This document shows positions 18,588-27,126 of a DNA stretch of 64,000 nucleotides, piece by piece. Both the position numbers and the translations under genes were made by a program. Every line of letters starts with the position of its first letter. The stretch's first letter is position 1. Location: the NCBI GenBank assembly GCA_963844055.1, contig CAWJMN010000001.1:1612001-1676000 (forward strand), given 5' to 3'. The notes beneath the pieces were generated by a model. It saw only the letters and a program-made list of their open reading frames with translations. It ran no database searches and had not been told where the DNA came from. The stretch comes from CAWJMN01 sp963844055 (GTDB taxonomy: Bacteria; Planctomycetota; Planctomycetia; Pirellulales; Pirellulaceae).

Positions 18588-21428
18588 TCAATTCGCCCGT
18601 TCTGAAGCAATCGCTAGAATCTTTTGCAATTGATCCAGCCGAGCCGGTTTTACTAAATGGTGATTGAAGCCGGCTTGCAGAGAGGTCTGTCGATCGGATT
18701 CCTGGCCATATCCGGTCAAGGCGACTAACACAATCTGTTTGAGGTCAGGGTGTTGCCGAATCCGCGTCGCTACTTCATATCCGTTAAGTCCAGGTAAGCC
18801 GATATCTAGTAAAACGACGTCTGGTCGAAAGTCGAGAACCGTTTGAATCGCCGTTGGCCCATCATGAGCAGTTCGAACCTCGTGGCCGGATGCGCGCAGT
18901 AGCATCGAGAAGCTCAGCACGGTATCTACGTTGTCATCGACAACAAGTACCTTGAGGGGGACAAAAGGAAGAGGAGGTTCTGTTGAGGTCAAATCCTCTT
19001 TCGGGCCTCGATTGCTTTCTTTCCAGACCGGCAGTCTTACGATGAACTCGCTCCCCTGTCCTAACACGCTGGATGCCTCGACTGTGCCGGAATGCAGCTC
19101 CGTAATTCGCTGCACCAGGGCTAGTCCTATGCCCAGTCCTCCTTGAGACCGATCCAGGGATCGTTCCGACTGCGTGAATAGATCAAAGACGCGTGGCAAT
19201 AGTTCCGGAGAGATGCCAACACCCGTGTCTCGCACACGAATTACAACGCCGTCTGACGGTTTATTCAGAAGGCTGGGTAGTTCTTGCGTGCCATGTTTTG
19301 TATTGGCGAGTGTTTTGGCAGGGGCAAATTCCTCTAGTGCGACCGTTAACCATACATGTCCGCCAATGTCGGTGTACTTGGCTGAATTGGTAAGAAGATT
19401 TACCAGCACTTGTTCGAGTCGCGCTCGATCAGCATCTAGCCAAATGGGCTCTGGCGGCAAAGAGACCGTAAGTTCGTGCCGACGTTGTTCGAGCAGGGGA
19501 CGGATCGTCTCTACAGCACTTTCCACAATCTCGCTAACGATCACCCGTTCACGGCGTAACTGAACTCGGCCGGTGGTGATTCGAGAGACTTCGAGCAGGT
19601 CATCGACAAGGTGCTGCAACTGGCCCAACTGACGCTCAATGATGCCGCGTGCTTGTTGCTGGATGCGGTTCTCGCTTCCACGCTGAAGGCCCAGTAGCTG
19701 CACCGCATTGGCAATCGGAGCAAGGGGGCTACGCAGTTCGTGGCTAAGCATCGCCAGAAATTCATCTTTTCGGCGGTGAAGATCGGACAGTTCAACTGCC
19801 TGGCCGCGTTGTAACGCCTCCAGTCGGCTACGCTCCGAAATGTCTCGAATGTTGCACTGGATGACCGGATTTTGATCTTCCTGGTAAAGATTGGCGACCA
19901 TTTCGACCGGATGTGTACGGCCGTGGCGATCCTCAAGTGGCAAGCTTTCGTAACGGATTGTCCCTTGCTCATGCAACTGTTGCATGGCGGTTTGGCTGGC
20001 CCATTTATCGCTTAAAAAGCCGATCTCCCAAAGCTCTTTTCCCAGGAAGTGCTCGGCGGGATAATCCAGAAGGTCCGTTAGGAACGGGTTAACGTGCGTG
20101 ATTTTGCGTGTGCCTGCATCTAGGATGAGGATGCCATCGTGAGCTGCTTCGAACAGTCGTCGAAACCGGGTTTCTGAGGCTTGCAGCTGCAACTGCGACT
20201 CTCGGCGTTCGGAAATGTCGTGCGAGATCTTGGACACGCCGATAATTTGTTCCTTAGCATTCCTCATCGGAGAGACCGTCATTGAGATTTTAATGTGGCG
20301 GCCATCCTTGGTGATCCGCTCGGTATCGAAATGTTTAACCTTCTCGCCTCGCCGCACTTTTGCGAATACCATACGTTCTTCTTCGTGACGATCTTCAGGG
20401 ATAAACTGAAAGATGTTTTGCCCAATGGCCGTCGCCGGTACGTAACCAAATAACTTTTCGGCCCCCTGATTCCAGGAAGTGATAACACCATCGAGCGTAG
20501 TGCTAATGATGGCATCGTCAGAGGAATTGACGATAGCGGCGAGATTACTACTGAATGCTTCTGCACAATTGCGCTCGGTGACGTCTTCAATGGCCAGAAG
20601 AATCAGTTCGGAGTGATTACTTGGTCTGCGAATACGACGGGCATTGAGCAGCATGACCTTGTGTCCAACGTCCGAGAAAACATGCTCCACCTCAAAGTGC
20701 TGGATGATGTGGTCTTGAGTGAGCACGTCGTTTAGCAGCAGTCGGAGCTTGGGGATGTCCCATTGGCGATTGCCTAGCTCATAGACGAAGTAGCCTTGTG
20801 TCTCTTCCGGTACGACATGGAAGGTATCATAGAAAGCGCGGTTGGCTGTCACAACTCGCAAGGTTTTGTCGAGGACGAGGAACGGCTCACGCAGGGTAGA
20901 CAAAATGTTGTCCGCATAGTCAAGCGAATCCTGTACTACCCTCTCCTGGCGTTTTCGTTCCGACACATCGCGAAAGACCAAGACGACCCCGGCAACCACC
21001 CCCGCCGAATTGCGGATAGGCGAGGCACTGTCTTCGATAGGCCATTCTGTACCATCCTTGGCAATTAGTAACGTGTGGTTAGCTAGTCCCACGATGATCC
21101 CGTCTCGCAAGGCCTTGATTGCGGGATTTGTGGCGGGCTGGCGAGTTGCTTCGTTGACGATATTGAAGATGGATTCAAGTGGCTTTCCGTTGGCATCTTC
21201 TTGAGTCCAGCCGGTTAGCACCTCTGCCACAGGGTTTAGAAAGGAAACGGCGCCAGTTGTATCCGTAGTGATGACAGCATCGCCGATACTGGCCAGTGTT
21301 ACTCGCAGCCATTCACGCTGTTCGTTTAGCGTGGAATCCGCCGGGTGAATGGAAGGTAGCTCCGCTCCACGATTATTAGGGGTGTCACTCAATGCATGTT
21401 TTTCTTGTGAAATGGTAAGCTCCAACAC
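18588..21428 (-). CDS. Hybrid sensor histidine kinase with four PAS domains and a C-terminal receiver
   Basis: 946 residues from a GTG at 21428; the start is not backed by a clear ribosome site. Four PAS/PAC units cover about residues 35-150, 160-285, 290-410 and 415-540. The first reads VTLASIGDAVITTDTTGAVSF, and the PAC segments read VFRDVSERK and KISHDISERR. HisKA follows, with the phosphorylated His in LAMLSHELRSPLAPI. HATPase_c has an N-box (NLLTNSAKYT), DTGVGIS and GLGIGLALV. The last 120 residues are a receiver with VVDDNVDT, Asp in VVLLDIGLPGLNG, and VKPA. No transmembrane helices are seen, so it senses in the cytosol. It probably acts with the downstream receiver-MpsC gene. Confidence 0.92.
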   Translation of the reverse strand: MLELTISQEKHALSDTPNNRGAELPSIHPADSTLNEQREWLRVTLASIGDAVITTDTTGAVSFLNPVAEVLTGWTQEDANGKPLESIFNIVNEATRQPATNPAIKALRDGIIVGLANHTLLIAKDGTEWPIEDSASPIRNSAGVVAGVVLVFRDVSERKRQERVVQDSLDYADNILSTLREPFLVLDKTLRVVTANRAFYDTFHVVPEETQGYFVYELGNRQWDIPKLRLLLNDVLTQDHIIQHFEVEHVFSDVGHKVMLLNARRIRRPSNHSELILLAIEDVTERNCAEAFSSNLAAIVNSSDDAIISTTLDGVITSWNQGAEKLFGYVPATAIGQNIFQFIPEDRHEEERMVFAKVRRGEKVKHFDTERITKDGRHIKISMTVSPMRNAKEQIIGVSKISHDISERRESQLQLQASETRFRRLFEAAHDGILILDAGTRKITHVNPFLTDLLDYPAEHFLGKELWEIGFLSDKWASQTAMQQLHEQGTIRYESLPLEDRHGRTHPVEMVANLYQEDQNPVIQCNIRDISERSRLEALQRGQAVELSDLHRRKDEFLAMLSHELRSPLAPIANAVQLLGLQRGSENRIQQQARGIIERQLGQLQHLVDDLLEVSRITTGRVQLRRERVIVSEIVESAVETIRPLLEQRRHELTVSLPPEPIWLDADRARLEQVLVNLLTNSAKYTDIGGHVWLTVALEEFAPAKTLANTKHGTQELPSLLNKPSDGVVIRVRDTGVGISPELLPRVFDLFTQSERSLDRSQGGLGIGLALVQRITELHSGTVEASSVLGQGSEFIVRLPVWKESNRGPKEDLTSTEPPLPFVPLKVLVVDDNVDTVLSFSMLLRASGHEVRTAHDGPTAIQTVLDFRPDVVLLDIGLPGLNGYEVATRIRQHPDLKQIVLVALTGYGQESDRQTSLQAGFNHHLVKPARLDQLQKILAIASERAN

Positions 21429-21474
21429 CTGGAGGGGAGGTGGGGCAGTGTTTCAGAGTTTCCGTTTAAAAGTG

Positions 21475-22026
21475 CTAGGAGAAATAGGCCGGCTCAAGGA
21501 TGGATTCAGCGAATACTTTGCCGGCGACGTCGGAGCCGCATAAGGCGAAAAGCGGACTGATTTCGACATCCACGCCCGGAGCCACTTTTGTGCCGGCGTC
21601 TTGCAACCAAGTAGTATGCAACTTGACCATAGCAGCCCGCGCTGTGGCAGAAGTTGCCGCCTTCCTCGAGTCGGGATATTTCACCGGCGAAAACGATGTA
21701 GCGCGATCGACTTCCACCAACGCCGTGTGGCAAGTGTATTGCCGGAGGCCATCGACAAAACGCTCAAAGGTGATCGCATTGGGTTCGACGGGGTTTTGGA
21801 GTTGCCCCAGTTCATTGATGTTCTGCACTGTACGGTGGCATGGCATGGCAGGCAGGGCATTGGTGCGATTGGCAATTCGCTGCAGGAAGGAGACTCGAAA
21901 AACATGGGTCCCCGTGTTGCTTGCCCAGTAAAGCGGCGTTCCGTCGTCATCGGTGGCGGATGCGATGCCCTGGGGAAGTGCCTGGTATTTCAAGGGCCAT
22001 ACTTGAGGGCCCTGAGCAACATACAA
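21475..22026 (-). CDS. UDP-sugar pyrophosphorylase, C-terminal piece
   Basis: About 183 codons, with real homology starting a little upstream of the ATG at 22026: CNLYVAQGPQVWPLKYQALP, then YWASNTGTHVFRVSFLQRIA, AITFERFVDGL, VEVDRATSFSPVKY and the C-terminal end of a UDPGP-type protein. Joining it to the N-terminal piece needs removal of one base at a minus-strand GCTCAGC (22085-22091). That gives HHLLADADITSQVVRRSNSA without a gap. It ends 47 bases before the hybrid kinase start. Confidence 0.85.
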   Translation of the reverse strand: MYVAQGPQVWPLKYQALPQGIASATDDDGTPLYWASNTGTHVFRVSFLQRIANRTNALPAMPCHRTVQNINELGQLQNPVEPNAITFERFVDGLRQYTCHTALVEVDRATSFSPVKYPDSRKAATSATARAAMVKLHTTWLQDAGTKVAPGVDVEISPLFALCGSDVAGKVFAESILEPAYFS

Positions 22027-22906
22027 GTTGCATTGTTCGGCCGAGTTGGATCGTCTTACAACTTGGGATGTAATATCGGCGTCTGCTGAGCAGGTGGTGA
22101 CCGATCAGCCTTGGATCAGCAATGTTCAGCAGTGGATTATCCATCTGGCCATAAAACAAAACATCAATCCCTCGTCGTGCCATGTCATCAAAGCAGCCGT
22201 ACTGTCGCGCAGCAGCGAGCACGCCGCCGGGACCATCCGGGCAAGCGGCCAAGACGCCGAGGCTTGCCATCAACAGGCGACCCGTTTTCGCACAAATCGC
22301 GGGGAGCGTACCTTGGCGAAAGATGGTTAGGTCTCCTTCGGGTAGCCCAAATAGTTCATGCTCGATCAGAAATCGAAGCGTTGCCTGATGTGTGACGTCA
22401 CTGGTCATCAAGTACAGGGGGATGCGAACGCCATATCGCTTTCCAAGTGCGACGATCCGCTCAATCATGATCTGAAATAGGGAGTGTCCCGAAACCGGCC
22501 CCAGCGGAAGCATCCCTTTAGGCTGTTCGAAGCCCAGGCGAGTTCCCATTCCCCCGGCGACTAGCACAATGCCAACCCGCCCCTGCGAAAGGCAATGTTC
22601 CCCTTCGAGAAACGCAATTTGATTGGCAGACTGTTCTTCCAGCGTGATGACAGAAGGGGGCTGCAGTGCGCCCGCATGTTCTGGAACACGATCCTCTGCA
22701 GAATCGGCGGTCATCAATAGTTCAAAGTCGATGTCGTCGATTTGTGTGGCAAGTTTGGCCTGAGCAATCTCGTCAAGTTGATCCCAGTGCGCCAGAACAT
22801 GTTCTTGATTTGGCACGACAGCACGGAGGCGTGCGAGCATGTCCAGTTTGACGCGCTTCAGGTCGGCGGAAGTCAACTCTTCAACAAGGTCGGAAATCAA
22901 TGGCAT
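21947..22906 (-). CDS. UDP-sugar pyrophosphorylase (UDPGP family), N-terminal piece
   Basis: The frame begins MPLISDLVEELTSADLKRV. The nucleotide-binding signature is VGIVLVAGGMGTRLGFEQPKG (near residue 110), followed by SLFQIMIERI, LYLMTSDVTHQATLRFLIEH and DVLFYGQMDNPLLNIADPRLIG. This is the UDPGP type 1 family, which makes UDP-GlcNAc or UDP-glucose from UTP and the sugar-1-phosphate. In this family substrate choice cannot be read with certainty. Conserved sequence ends at about 22086; the remaining 46 or so codons are out-of-frame tail. Its product could feed the large glucan synthase nearby, which is an inference from context. Confidence 0.87.
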   Translation of the reverse strand: MPLISDLVEELTSADLKRVKLDMLARLRAVVPNQEHVLAHWDQLDEIAQAKLATQIDDIDFELLMTADSAEDRVPEHAGALQPPSVITLEEQSANQIAFLEGEHCLSQGRVGIVLVAGGMGTRLGFEQPKGMLPLGPVSGHSLFQIMIERIVALGKRYGVRIPLYLMTSDVTHQATLRFLIEHELFGLPEGDLTIFRQGTLPAICAKTGRLLMASLGVLAACPDGPGGVLAAARQYGCFDDMARRGIDVLFYGQMDNPLLNIADPRLIGHHLLSRRRYYIPSCKTIQLGRTMQLVCCSGPSSMALEIPGTSPGHRIRHR

Positions 22907-23062
22907 GAAAAGCTCTCTTCAAGAATGGGGAGCGAACTGTAAGGCAAACCGACGCTTGCAAAGTCAGCCGGCTAAGTAGCCCGGCTCGGCCAATCCTTTT
23001 TTCCCTTCTATTGCGACAAGGCCGCACGAAAGACGTTTGACAGGGACTTTGGATTTTCCAGG

Positions 23063-24178
23063 CTACTGATCACTGGCCTGTTCAAAAGATCTGGCTTCCA
23101 GAATGATCGTTTGTTCTGACGATAGGATTTCAAACTGCTGGCGACGCCACCGAGACGAGATCGGGTAGACCCAGCGACGGACTCGATTGATGCCCCCCAA
23201 GGGGCGATGGGTATTAAGTGCATGCCAGACGTTGAACGAGAGATTCTTAAACCCAGACTGTTGCCGTAGCGGTGCAATGTCTTGTCGCGGCAACAACAGG
23301 TGGGCGACCGTGCGATAAGGAGAGGCACTCTCCGGCCATTCGACGGTGGCATCTTCGATGGGCATCGACTGCTCGGATGTCCGTAGCTGCACCTGAAATT
23401 CAAATAGCAGCTCCTGCGAGCGCAAGGTTTCTTCAAGTGCCAAACGAAGTGCGTCGGGATGGGTCCCTAGTCTCTTGACCAAATCCACATACGAGTCGGG
23501 GCGATCTCCAGCAGGTTTCACTCGGCATTTGGCCACATATCGGCCAAACCGTATTGGTGTCATGCTGTAATAGGTAGTACTTGCCGAATGTGTGGGAATT
23601 TGACCCGCGATTCGGGCGACCGTTAAGAGTTCTTTCCAGTGCCAGTTTAAGGGGTTCCAGTCTCCTCCGGTTAAAGCACGTTGCATCGTTGCCAGGGAAT
23701 TGCCTTCTGACTCGACCAGCACTTGTTCCAGACGGAGAAGATCCTTTACGTTCCGAGCGAAAAAGACCGGGTGATTGATCATCACAAAGTCTTGCATCGG
23801 GCCATGCGGCTCATCGTCGAGAACAAAATCTCCCTCTACACCCAGCACCTTGATTGCCATGCCACGGCCATCGGGAATGGCGTCCGCCTGAGCCTGGCTG
23901 GCAGCATTGGAAAACCGGACTACGGCCGAGTGAGTACCGGCGTGTTCAAAAAGTCCCTGCGCTAGCTCCTCGGGCAAGTTGGGAAGGACGCGAAACTCAC
24001 CTTGCGCGTACCCATGCGTCTTCACATGTACATCCGCTCGAAACTCCCCGCTCTTCGCCTGGCTTCGCGCTAGCAGAACTTCCAACGCGCGGACTACATG
24101 CTGAATGTCGTCCGCTTCATCCGCAGGAACCGATTCGACATCTGGCGTATACGGTAGAGGCGGGTTGGATTTCATCAT
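23063..24178 (-). CDS. Catalase-family heme protein (SrpA-like)
   Basis: 371 residues, no signal peptide. Catalase-core motifs are visible but shortened: KTHGYAQGEFRV (the His is the likely distal heme residue), VVRFSNAASQ, PDGRGMAIKVLG, HPVFFARN and YYSMTPIRFG. Length and spacing fit the catalase-related peroxidase group rather than full catalases of about 480 residues. Members act as weak catalases or peroxidases. It heads the run of stress-type genes on the minus strand, consistent with peroxide defence. The frame is intact and contains two GCTAGC sites read normally as Leu-Ala, a useful comparison for the broken genes. Confidence 0.87.
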   Translation of the reverse strand: MMKSNPPLPYTPDVESVPADEADDIQHVVRALEVLLARSQAKSGEFRADVHVKTHGYAQGEFRVLPNLPEELAQGLFEHAGTHSAVVRFSNAASQAQADAIPDGRGMAIKVLGVEGDFVLDDEPHGPMQDFVMINHPVFFARNVKDLLRLEQVLVESEGNSLATMQRALTGGDWNPLNWHWKELLTVARIAGQIPTHSASTTYYSMTPIRFGRYVAKCRVKPAGDRPDSYVDLVKRLGTHPDALRLALEETLRSQELLFEFQVQLRTSEQSMPIEDATVEWPESASPYRTVAHLLLPRQDIAPLRQQSGFKNLSFNVWHALNTHRPLGGINRVRRWVYPISSRWRRQQFEILSSEQTIILEARSFEQASDQ

Positions 24179-24276
24179 GAGCCTGGGCCTTGAAAGAGGG
24201 AACCTAGTAGACGTCCAAGGTCAGAGCGACTTAGAACATCTTGGCATTGTGCCTTGCGCTATGTGGTCGGTACCGG

Positions 24277-24426
24277 TTAAACGGCAGGTCGACCTTGAAT
24301 AACGCGAAGCAGAACTACAACAATGGCGACGATTAACAAAAGGTGAATGAAGCCACCCATAGTGGTCGACGTAACCATTCCCAAAAGCCACAGAATCATC
24401 AATACGACAAATATGGTCCAAAGCAT
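24277..24426 (-). CDS. Small lmo0937-family membrane protein
   Basis: A 49-residue protein, MLWTIFVVLMILWLLG...VVVLLRVIQGRPAV, with two hydrophobic segments around a short polar turn. The ribosome site AAGGGGAT lies five bases upstream of the ATG at 24426. Such tiny inner-membrane proteins are widespread in bacteria and often sit with stress genes (CsbD, DUF3309), as here. The function is not known. Confidence 0.8.
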   Translation of the reverse strand: MLWTIFVVLMILWLLGMVTSTTMGGFIHLLLIVAIVVVLLRVIQGRPAV

Positions 24427-24474
24427 TGCTATCCCCTTAAATAAATGTTCTCAAAACCGAATGTCATAAAACCA

Positions 24475-24870
24475 CTAGGTTTCATGTTGCAGGCTCTCAC
24501 TGACCCAAGTTCCGAAATAGTTGAAATCGTGGCCACCGTGAGGTTTTGCTAATCTTGCGATTTGTATTGCTTCGGCATGATCTGCAACTTCTACAGAAGC
24601 GACGAAGTGGCCCAGTCGTAGCTCGCGAATGCTTCGCTGGATGACATCATCCTCGGAGTCAGCAAAGAAGAAATTGCTCTCTTTCAGTCGCTCTAAAAGG
24701 TGAATACCATCCTCGCCATACAGGCTCGTTTGCTTGGATTCTTGAAACCCGGCAGTCAGCATCGCTACTACGAAGGCGTCGTACTCGGTTTTACTATCCA
24801 AGTAGCCGATGACCTTCCCTGCGGGAGGCGTTATTGTTTGGCCGTGGTCAGTTAGGGGGAGGGTGGTCAT
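24475..24870 (-). CDS. Small soluble protein of unknown function in the stress cluster
   Basis: 131 residues from an ATG at 24870; a TTG at 24903 would add 11 residues. No ribosome site is clear. The sequence has alternating polar and hydrophobic parts, for example KVIGYLDSKTEYDAFVVAML and RELRLGHFVASVEVADHAEA. The second half recalls the ligand-like beta-alpha units of general stress proteins with a glycine-zipper partner, but the match is too weak to name. A structured leader with a terminator (about 24955-25065) lies upstream on the same strand. Confidence 0.65.
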   Translation of the reverse strand: MTTLPLTDHGQTITPPAGKVIGYLDSKTEYDAFVVAMLTAGFQESKQTSLYGEDGIHLLERLKESNFFFADSEDDVIQRSIRELRLGHFVASVEVADHAEAIQIARLAKPHGGHDFNYFGTWVSESLQHET

Positions 24871-24954
24871 GGGGCTACTGCAATTTGTAGGGGGATAATT
24901 CAATGGGTGGCAACGAACACGGGGACTGACAGGACTGAACTCGATTCACAAGGC

Positions 24955-25066
24955 GCATAAAAAAAGCCGACGCGGCTAAATACCTATTTCGGTATTCAAC
25001 CACGTCGGCTTACTCGTAAACGAGCCTCCCAGCATTTGCCGGGCTGCCCTTCATTTAGTCATCCGA
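24955..25066 (-). ncRNA. Structured RNA-like element, copy 1, ending in an intrinsic terminator
   Basis: Read on the minus strand it begins with CGGATGACTA and then has a hairpin, CCCGGC-AAAT-GCTGGG, inside AGGGCA...AGGCTCGTTTA. AGTAA follows, then a long terminator hairpin (AGCCGACGTGG pairing with CCGCGTCGGCT, with a nested hairpin ATACC-GAAAT-AGGTAT) and T7. The same layout recurs at 34181-34290. It may be a small RNA, or an attenuator leader for the gene starting at 24870, about 90 bases downstream. I do not recognise it as a known riboswitch class. Confidence 0.6.
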
Positions 25067-25378
25067 TGATCGTAATCAAACTGCTAAGAAAAAGTGCAGT
25101 TGAATGTCACTGCCAGTTGCTTAACGGACCTCATTGTACCACTTGTAGTCAAGCGAAGCAAACCGCTACTCCATTATTGTGGAATTGATTGCTTTAAGCT
25201 CTAGCACTTGGCGTCAAAAAGGCTTTAACTCTCAAGATTCACTTGCTAGCCGCAGATTGTTTCCAGTCTGGGCTACGTTCGCCGGAACAAGGAAGACCAT
25301 GTTCTGGCAATTGTTTCGGCATGCATGGCAATTGATGCCACTTGCCACGGTTAGTTATCAACCCGCATTCGGCGAACC
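25067..25378. other. Intergenic region
   Basis: About 310 bases beyond the RNA-like element and before the end of the next gene. I see no gene; it should hold the promoter of the RNA-like element. Confidence 0.35.
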
Positions 25379-25957
25379 TTAGAGGCTTGCAAATTCTGGG
25401 TTCTTGTCGATCGCTTCGATGTGAGTCGCAGCGTGTGGGGCTTGGCTTTCAGTGGTCACGCGGATCTTCATGCCTGGCTTCAGATCCGAAGACTTGCAGA
25501 TTCCCCCATCACAGGTCACCTGAACGTTTTCGGTCAACGTGCAAGTATGTTCATCCTTGCCTGGTGCTCCGGTCATCACCAACTTGTTGCCATCAACGCT
25601 GATGACCTTGCCATCATGGGTTCCGGCAAAAGTCTCATGCTTTACGATGGCTTCGATGTGGGATACCGACGTGGCGTCCCCTTTCTTTGTGGTCACACGG
25701 ATCTTCGTGCCTGCCTTAATATCTTCTGCCTTGCAAGGCTTTCCGTCGAGCGTCAGCTTGGTGTCTGTCGCCAACATGTGCGAATGTTGCTTGGTGTCCT
25801 TGCTGTTTTTTCCGGTCATGACCAGTTTCGAGCTGGTGATGCTGACCACTGTTCCATCATGGGATACGGCCTTGGCTGCATCGGCCGCGAACACGCTTGC
25901 GTTCACTGCAAATAGACCCAAAGCAAAAATACCTAGTGAGAGAGTTCGGAAAGTCAT
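25379..25957 (-). CDS. Secreted protein with two tandem copies of a beta-rich domain
   Basis: 192 residues from an ATG at 25957, with AAGGATAT upstream. A signal peptide ends at VFAAD. Two copies of a unit of about 75 residues follow: HDGTVVSITSSKLVMTGKN...LTLDGKPCKAEDIKAGTKIRVTT and THDGKVISVDGNKLVMTGAPG...VTCDGGICKSSDLKPGMKIRVTT. Each unit has a Cys in the G-x-x-C-K segment. The pattern DGxV(V/I)S...KLVMT, then DGxxC, then GxKIRVTT, suggests a small beta-barrel. A one-unit relative lacking a signal peptide lies at 26141. The role is unknown; an envelope location is inferred. Confidence 0.82.
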   Translation of the reverse strand: MTFRTLSLGIFALGLFAVNASVFAADAAKAVSHDGTVVSITSSKLVMTGKNSKDTKQHSHMLATDTKLTLDGKPCKAEDIKAGTKIRVTTKKGDATSVSHIEAIVKHETFAGTHDGKVISVDGNKLVMTGAPGKDEHTCTLTENVQVTCDGGICKSSDLKPGMKIRVTTESQAPHAATHIEAIDKNPEFASL

Positions 25958-26140
25958 AATCAATATCCTTCATATAAGCTGGTTAGTGAACCATTGGCGA
26001 AGGCAACATGCCTTCGTAGATCACCGGCCGTGTTGGAGGTCGGTGGTTTCATGGTTTCTTCGTGGGTGTGCCGCTGGATCTCAGTTCCCTCGGGAGTTAA
26101 GCATCTAGGCAGGCACGTTAAAAAGCGACATCAGGCATTC

Positions 26141-26458
26141 TTAGCTGCAATGGGCAAACTCGGAATGCTTGTTGAGCGATTCGATACTGGTCGCGATGTT
26201 GTGATCGTCCTTGTTCGTGGTTACGCGGATCCGCTTGCCCACCTTCATATCCTCGGGCTTGCAAGCTGTTCCATCACAGGTAAGCTTGGCATCTTTGGTG
26301 AGCGTGTGAGAGCATTCCTTGCCGTCGTTGTTCTTCATGACGAGCTTGTTGTCAGCCAAGCTGACAACGGTCCCGTCAAACATGTTGGACGAGCATTCGG
26401 CCTTGGGGACATGGGTGTCATGGTGGGCCGTGGTCTTGTCTTTATTCGTGGTAGACAT
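26141..26458 (-). CDS. Single-unit relative of the preceding repeat-domain protein, no signal peptide
   Basis: 105 residues from an ATG at 26458 (a TTG at 26479 is possible). It holds one copy of the unit found twice in the gene at 25379: MFDGTVVSLADNKLVMKNNDGKECSHTLTKD, TCDGTACKPEDMKVGKRIRVTTN, ending in IESLNKHSEFAHC. The N-terminal 30 residues are polar and His/Lys-rich, with no export signal, so it may be cytosolic. The two genes are neighbours on one strand and very likely arose by duplication. Confidence 0.8.
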   Translation of the reverse strand: MSTTNKDKTTAHHDTHVPKAECSSNMFDGTVVSLADNKLVMKNNDGKECSHTLTKDAKLTCDGTACKPEDMKVGKRIRVTTNKDDHNIATSIESLNKHSEFAHCS

Positions 26459-26855
26459 AGCTACACTCTTTCTTTGCAAGGTGATCGGACCTTATGACAA
26501 AAGAAACAAGCTTCCGTCTTCCCCTCGCTCTTTCAAGCGAGAGGTTTCATGGGGTCCGCTCTGGCGTGCAGCTGAAACGAGTTGCCAGTTCGCTTTTGAG
26601 CCTTTCGGCACGCCTCGAAAATCTCGGGCGAAAGTGGGTCTGTTGGGCTGGAGATATTACGGCAGTTGTAGTGTGTGATTGCACCGTGTTAGGGCTGTAA
26701 ATCACGTCCTCCAATAGGAGGTAACTGGTAACGTGCTAGAGGAACAGAGAAGTCTTCGCTTGATTTCTTTCGACTTAGGTTAGGGCAACCCGTCGTGACG
26801 AAGTCGCGCCAGACGTTTAATCGTCCGGCAATGGCATTCGTCAAGACATGGCGGG
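26459..26855. other. Intergenic region
   Basis: About 400 bases with no gene. A 6-bp inverted repeat, CTCGCT-N6-AGCGAG, lies near 26524-26541 and a short CCTCC-AATA-GGAGG near 26710; both are too weak to name. Confidence 0.35.
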
Positions 26856-27041
26856 TTACGGTGTCGAACTTGGTGGGTTCTTGCCGGTCTTCTTGACTTC
26901 TTTCTCAATCGTGACGGTTGTTGTACCGCCTGGGGTAGTGATCATCGTCTCCTGTTTCGTGGAGGCTTTCTTTTCTGAGCAGCCGATCGCGCCAACCGAA
27001 AACAGGCTGGCGATTAGCAGGGCAATAGTCGTATGTTTCAT
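26856..27041 (-). CDS. Small lipoprotein
   Basis: 61 residues from an ATG at 27041 with AAAGGT upstream. A hydrophobic stretch ends in VGAIGC, an acceptable lipobox, so Cys is probably lipidated. The mature part is short, Thr/Lys-rich and disordered, with TTPGGTTTVTIEKEVKKTG. It is of the kind often seen with envelope-stress genes. The function is unknown. Confidence 0.72.
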   Translation of the reverse strand: MKHTTIALLIASLFSVGAIGCSEKKASTKQETMITTPGGTTTVTIEKEVKKTGKNPPSSTP

Positions 27042-27126
27042 GGTGAAAACCTTTGTATTAGAGTTGTGCGGCCGGAAGTAGGTGGCTTCTACATGAAGCC
27101 ACCCATTGGCCGGTAATGTTGGGCGT

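Noticed and set aside
24955..25066. Cyclic-di-GMP riboswitch
   Set aside because: The GGGCA and GGCT parts recalled it at first, but the required GACGCAAAGCC block and tetraloop receptor are missing.
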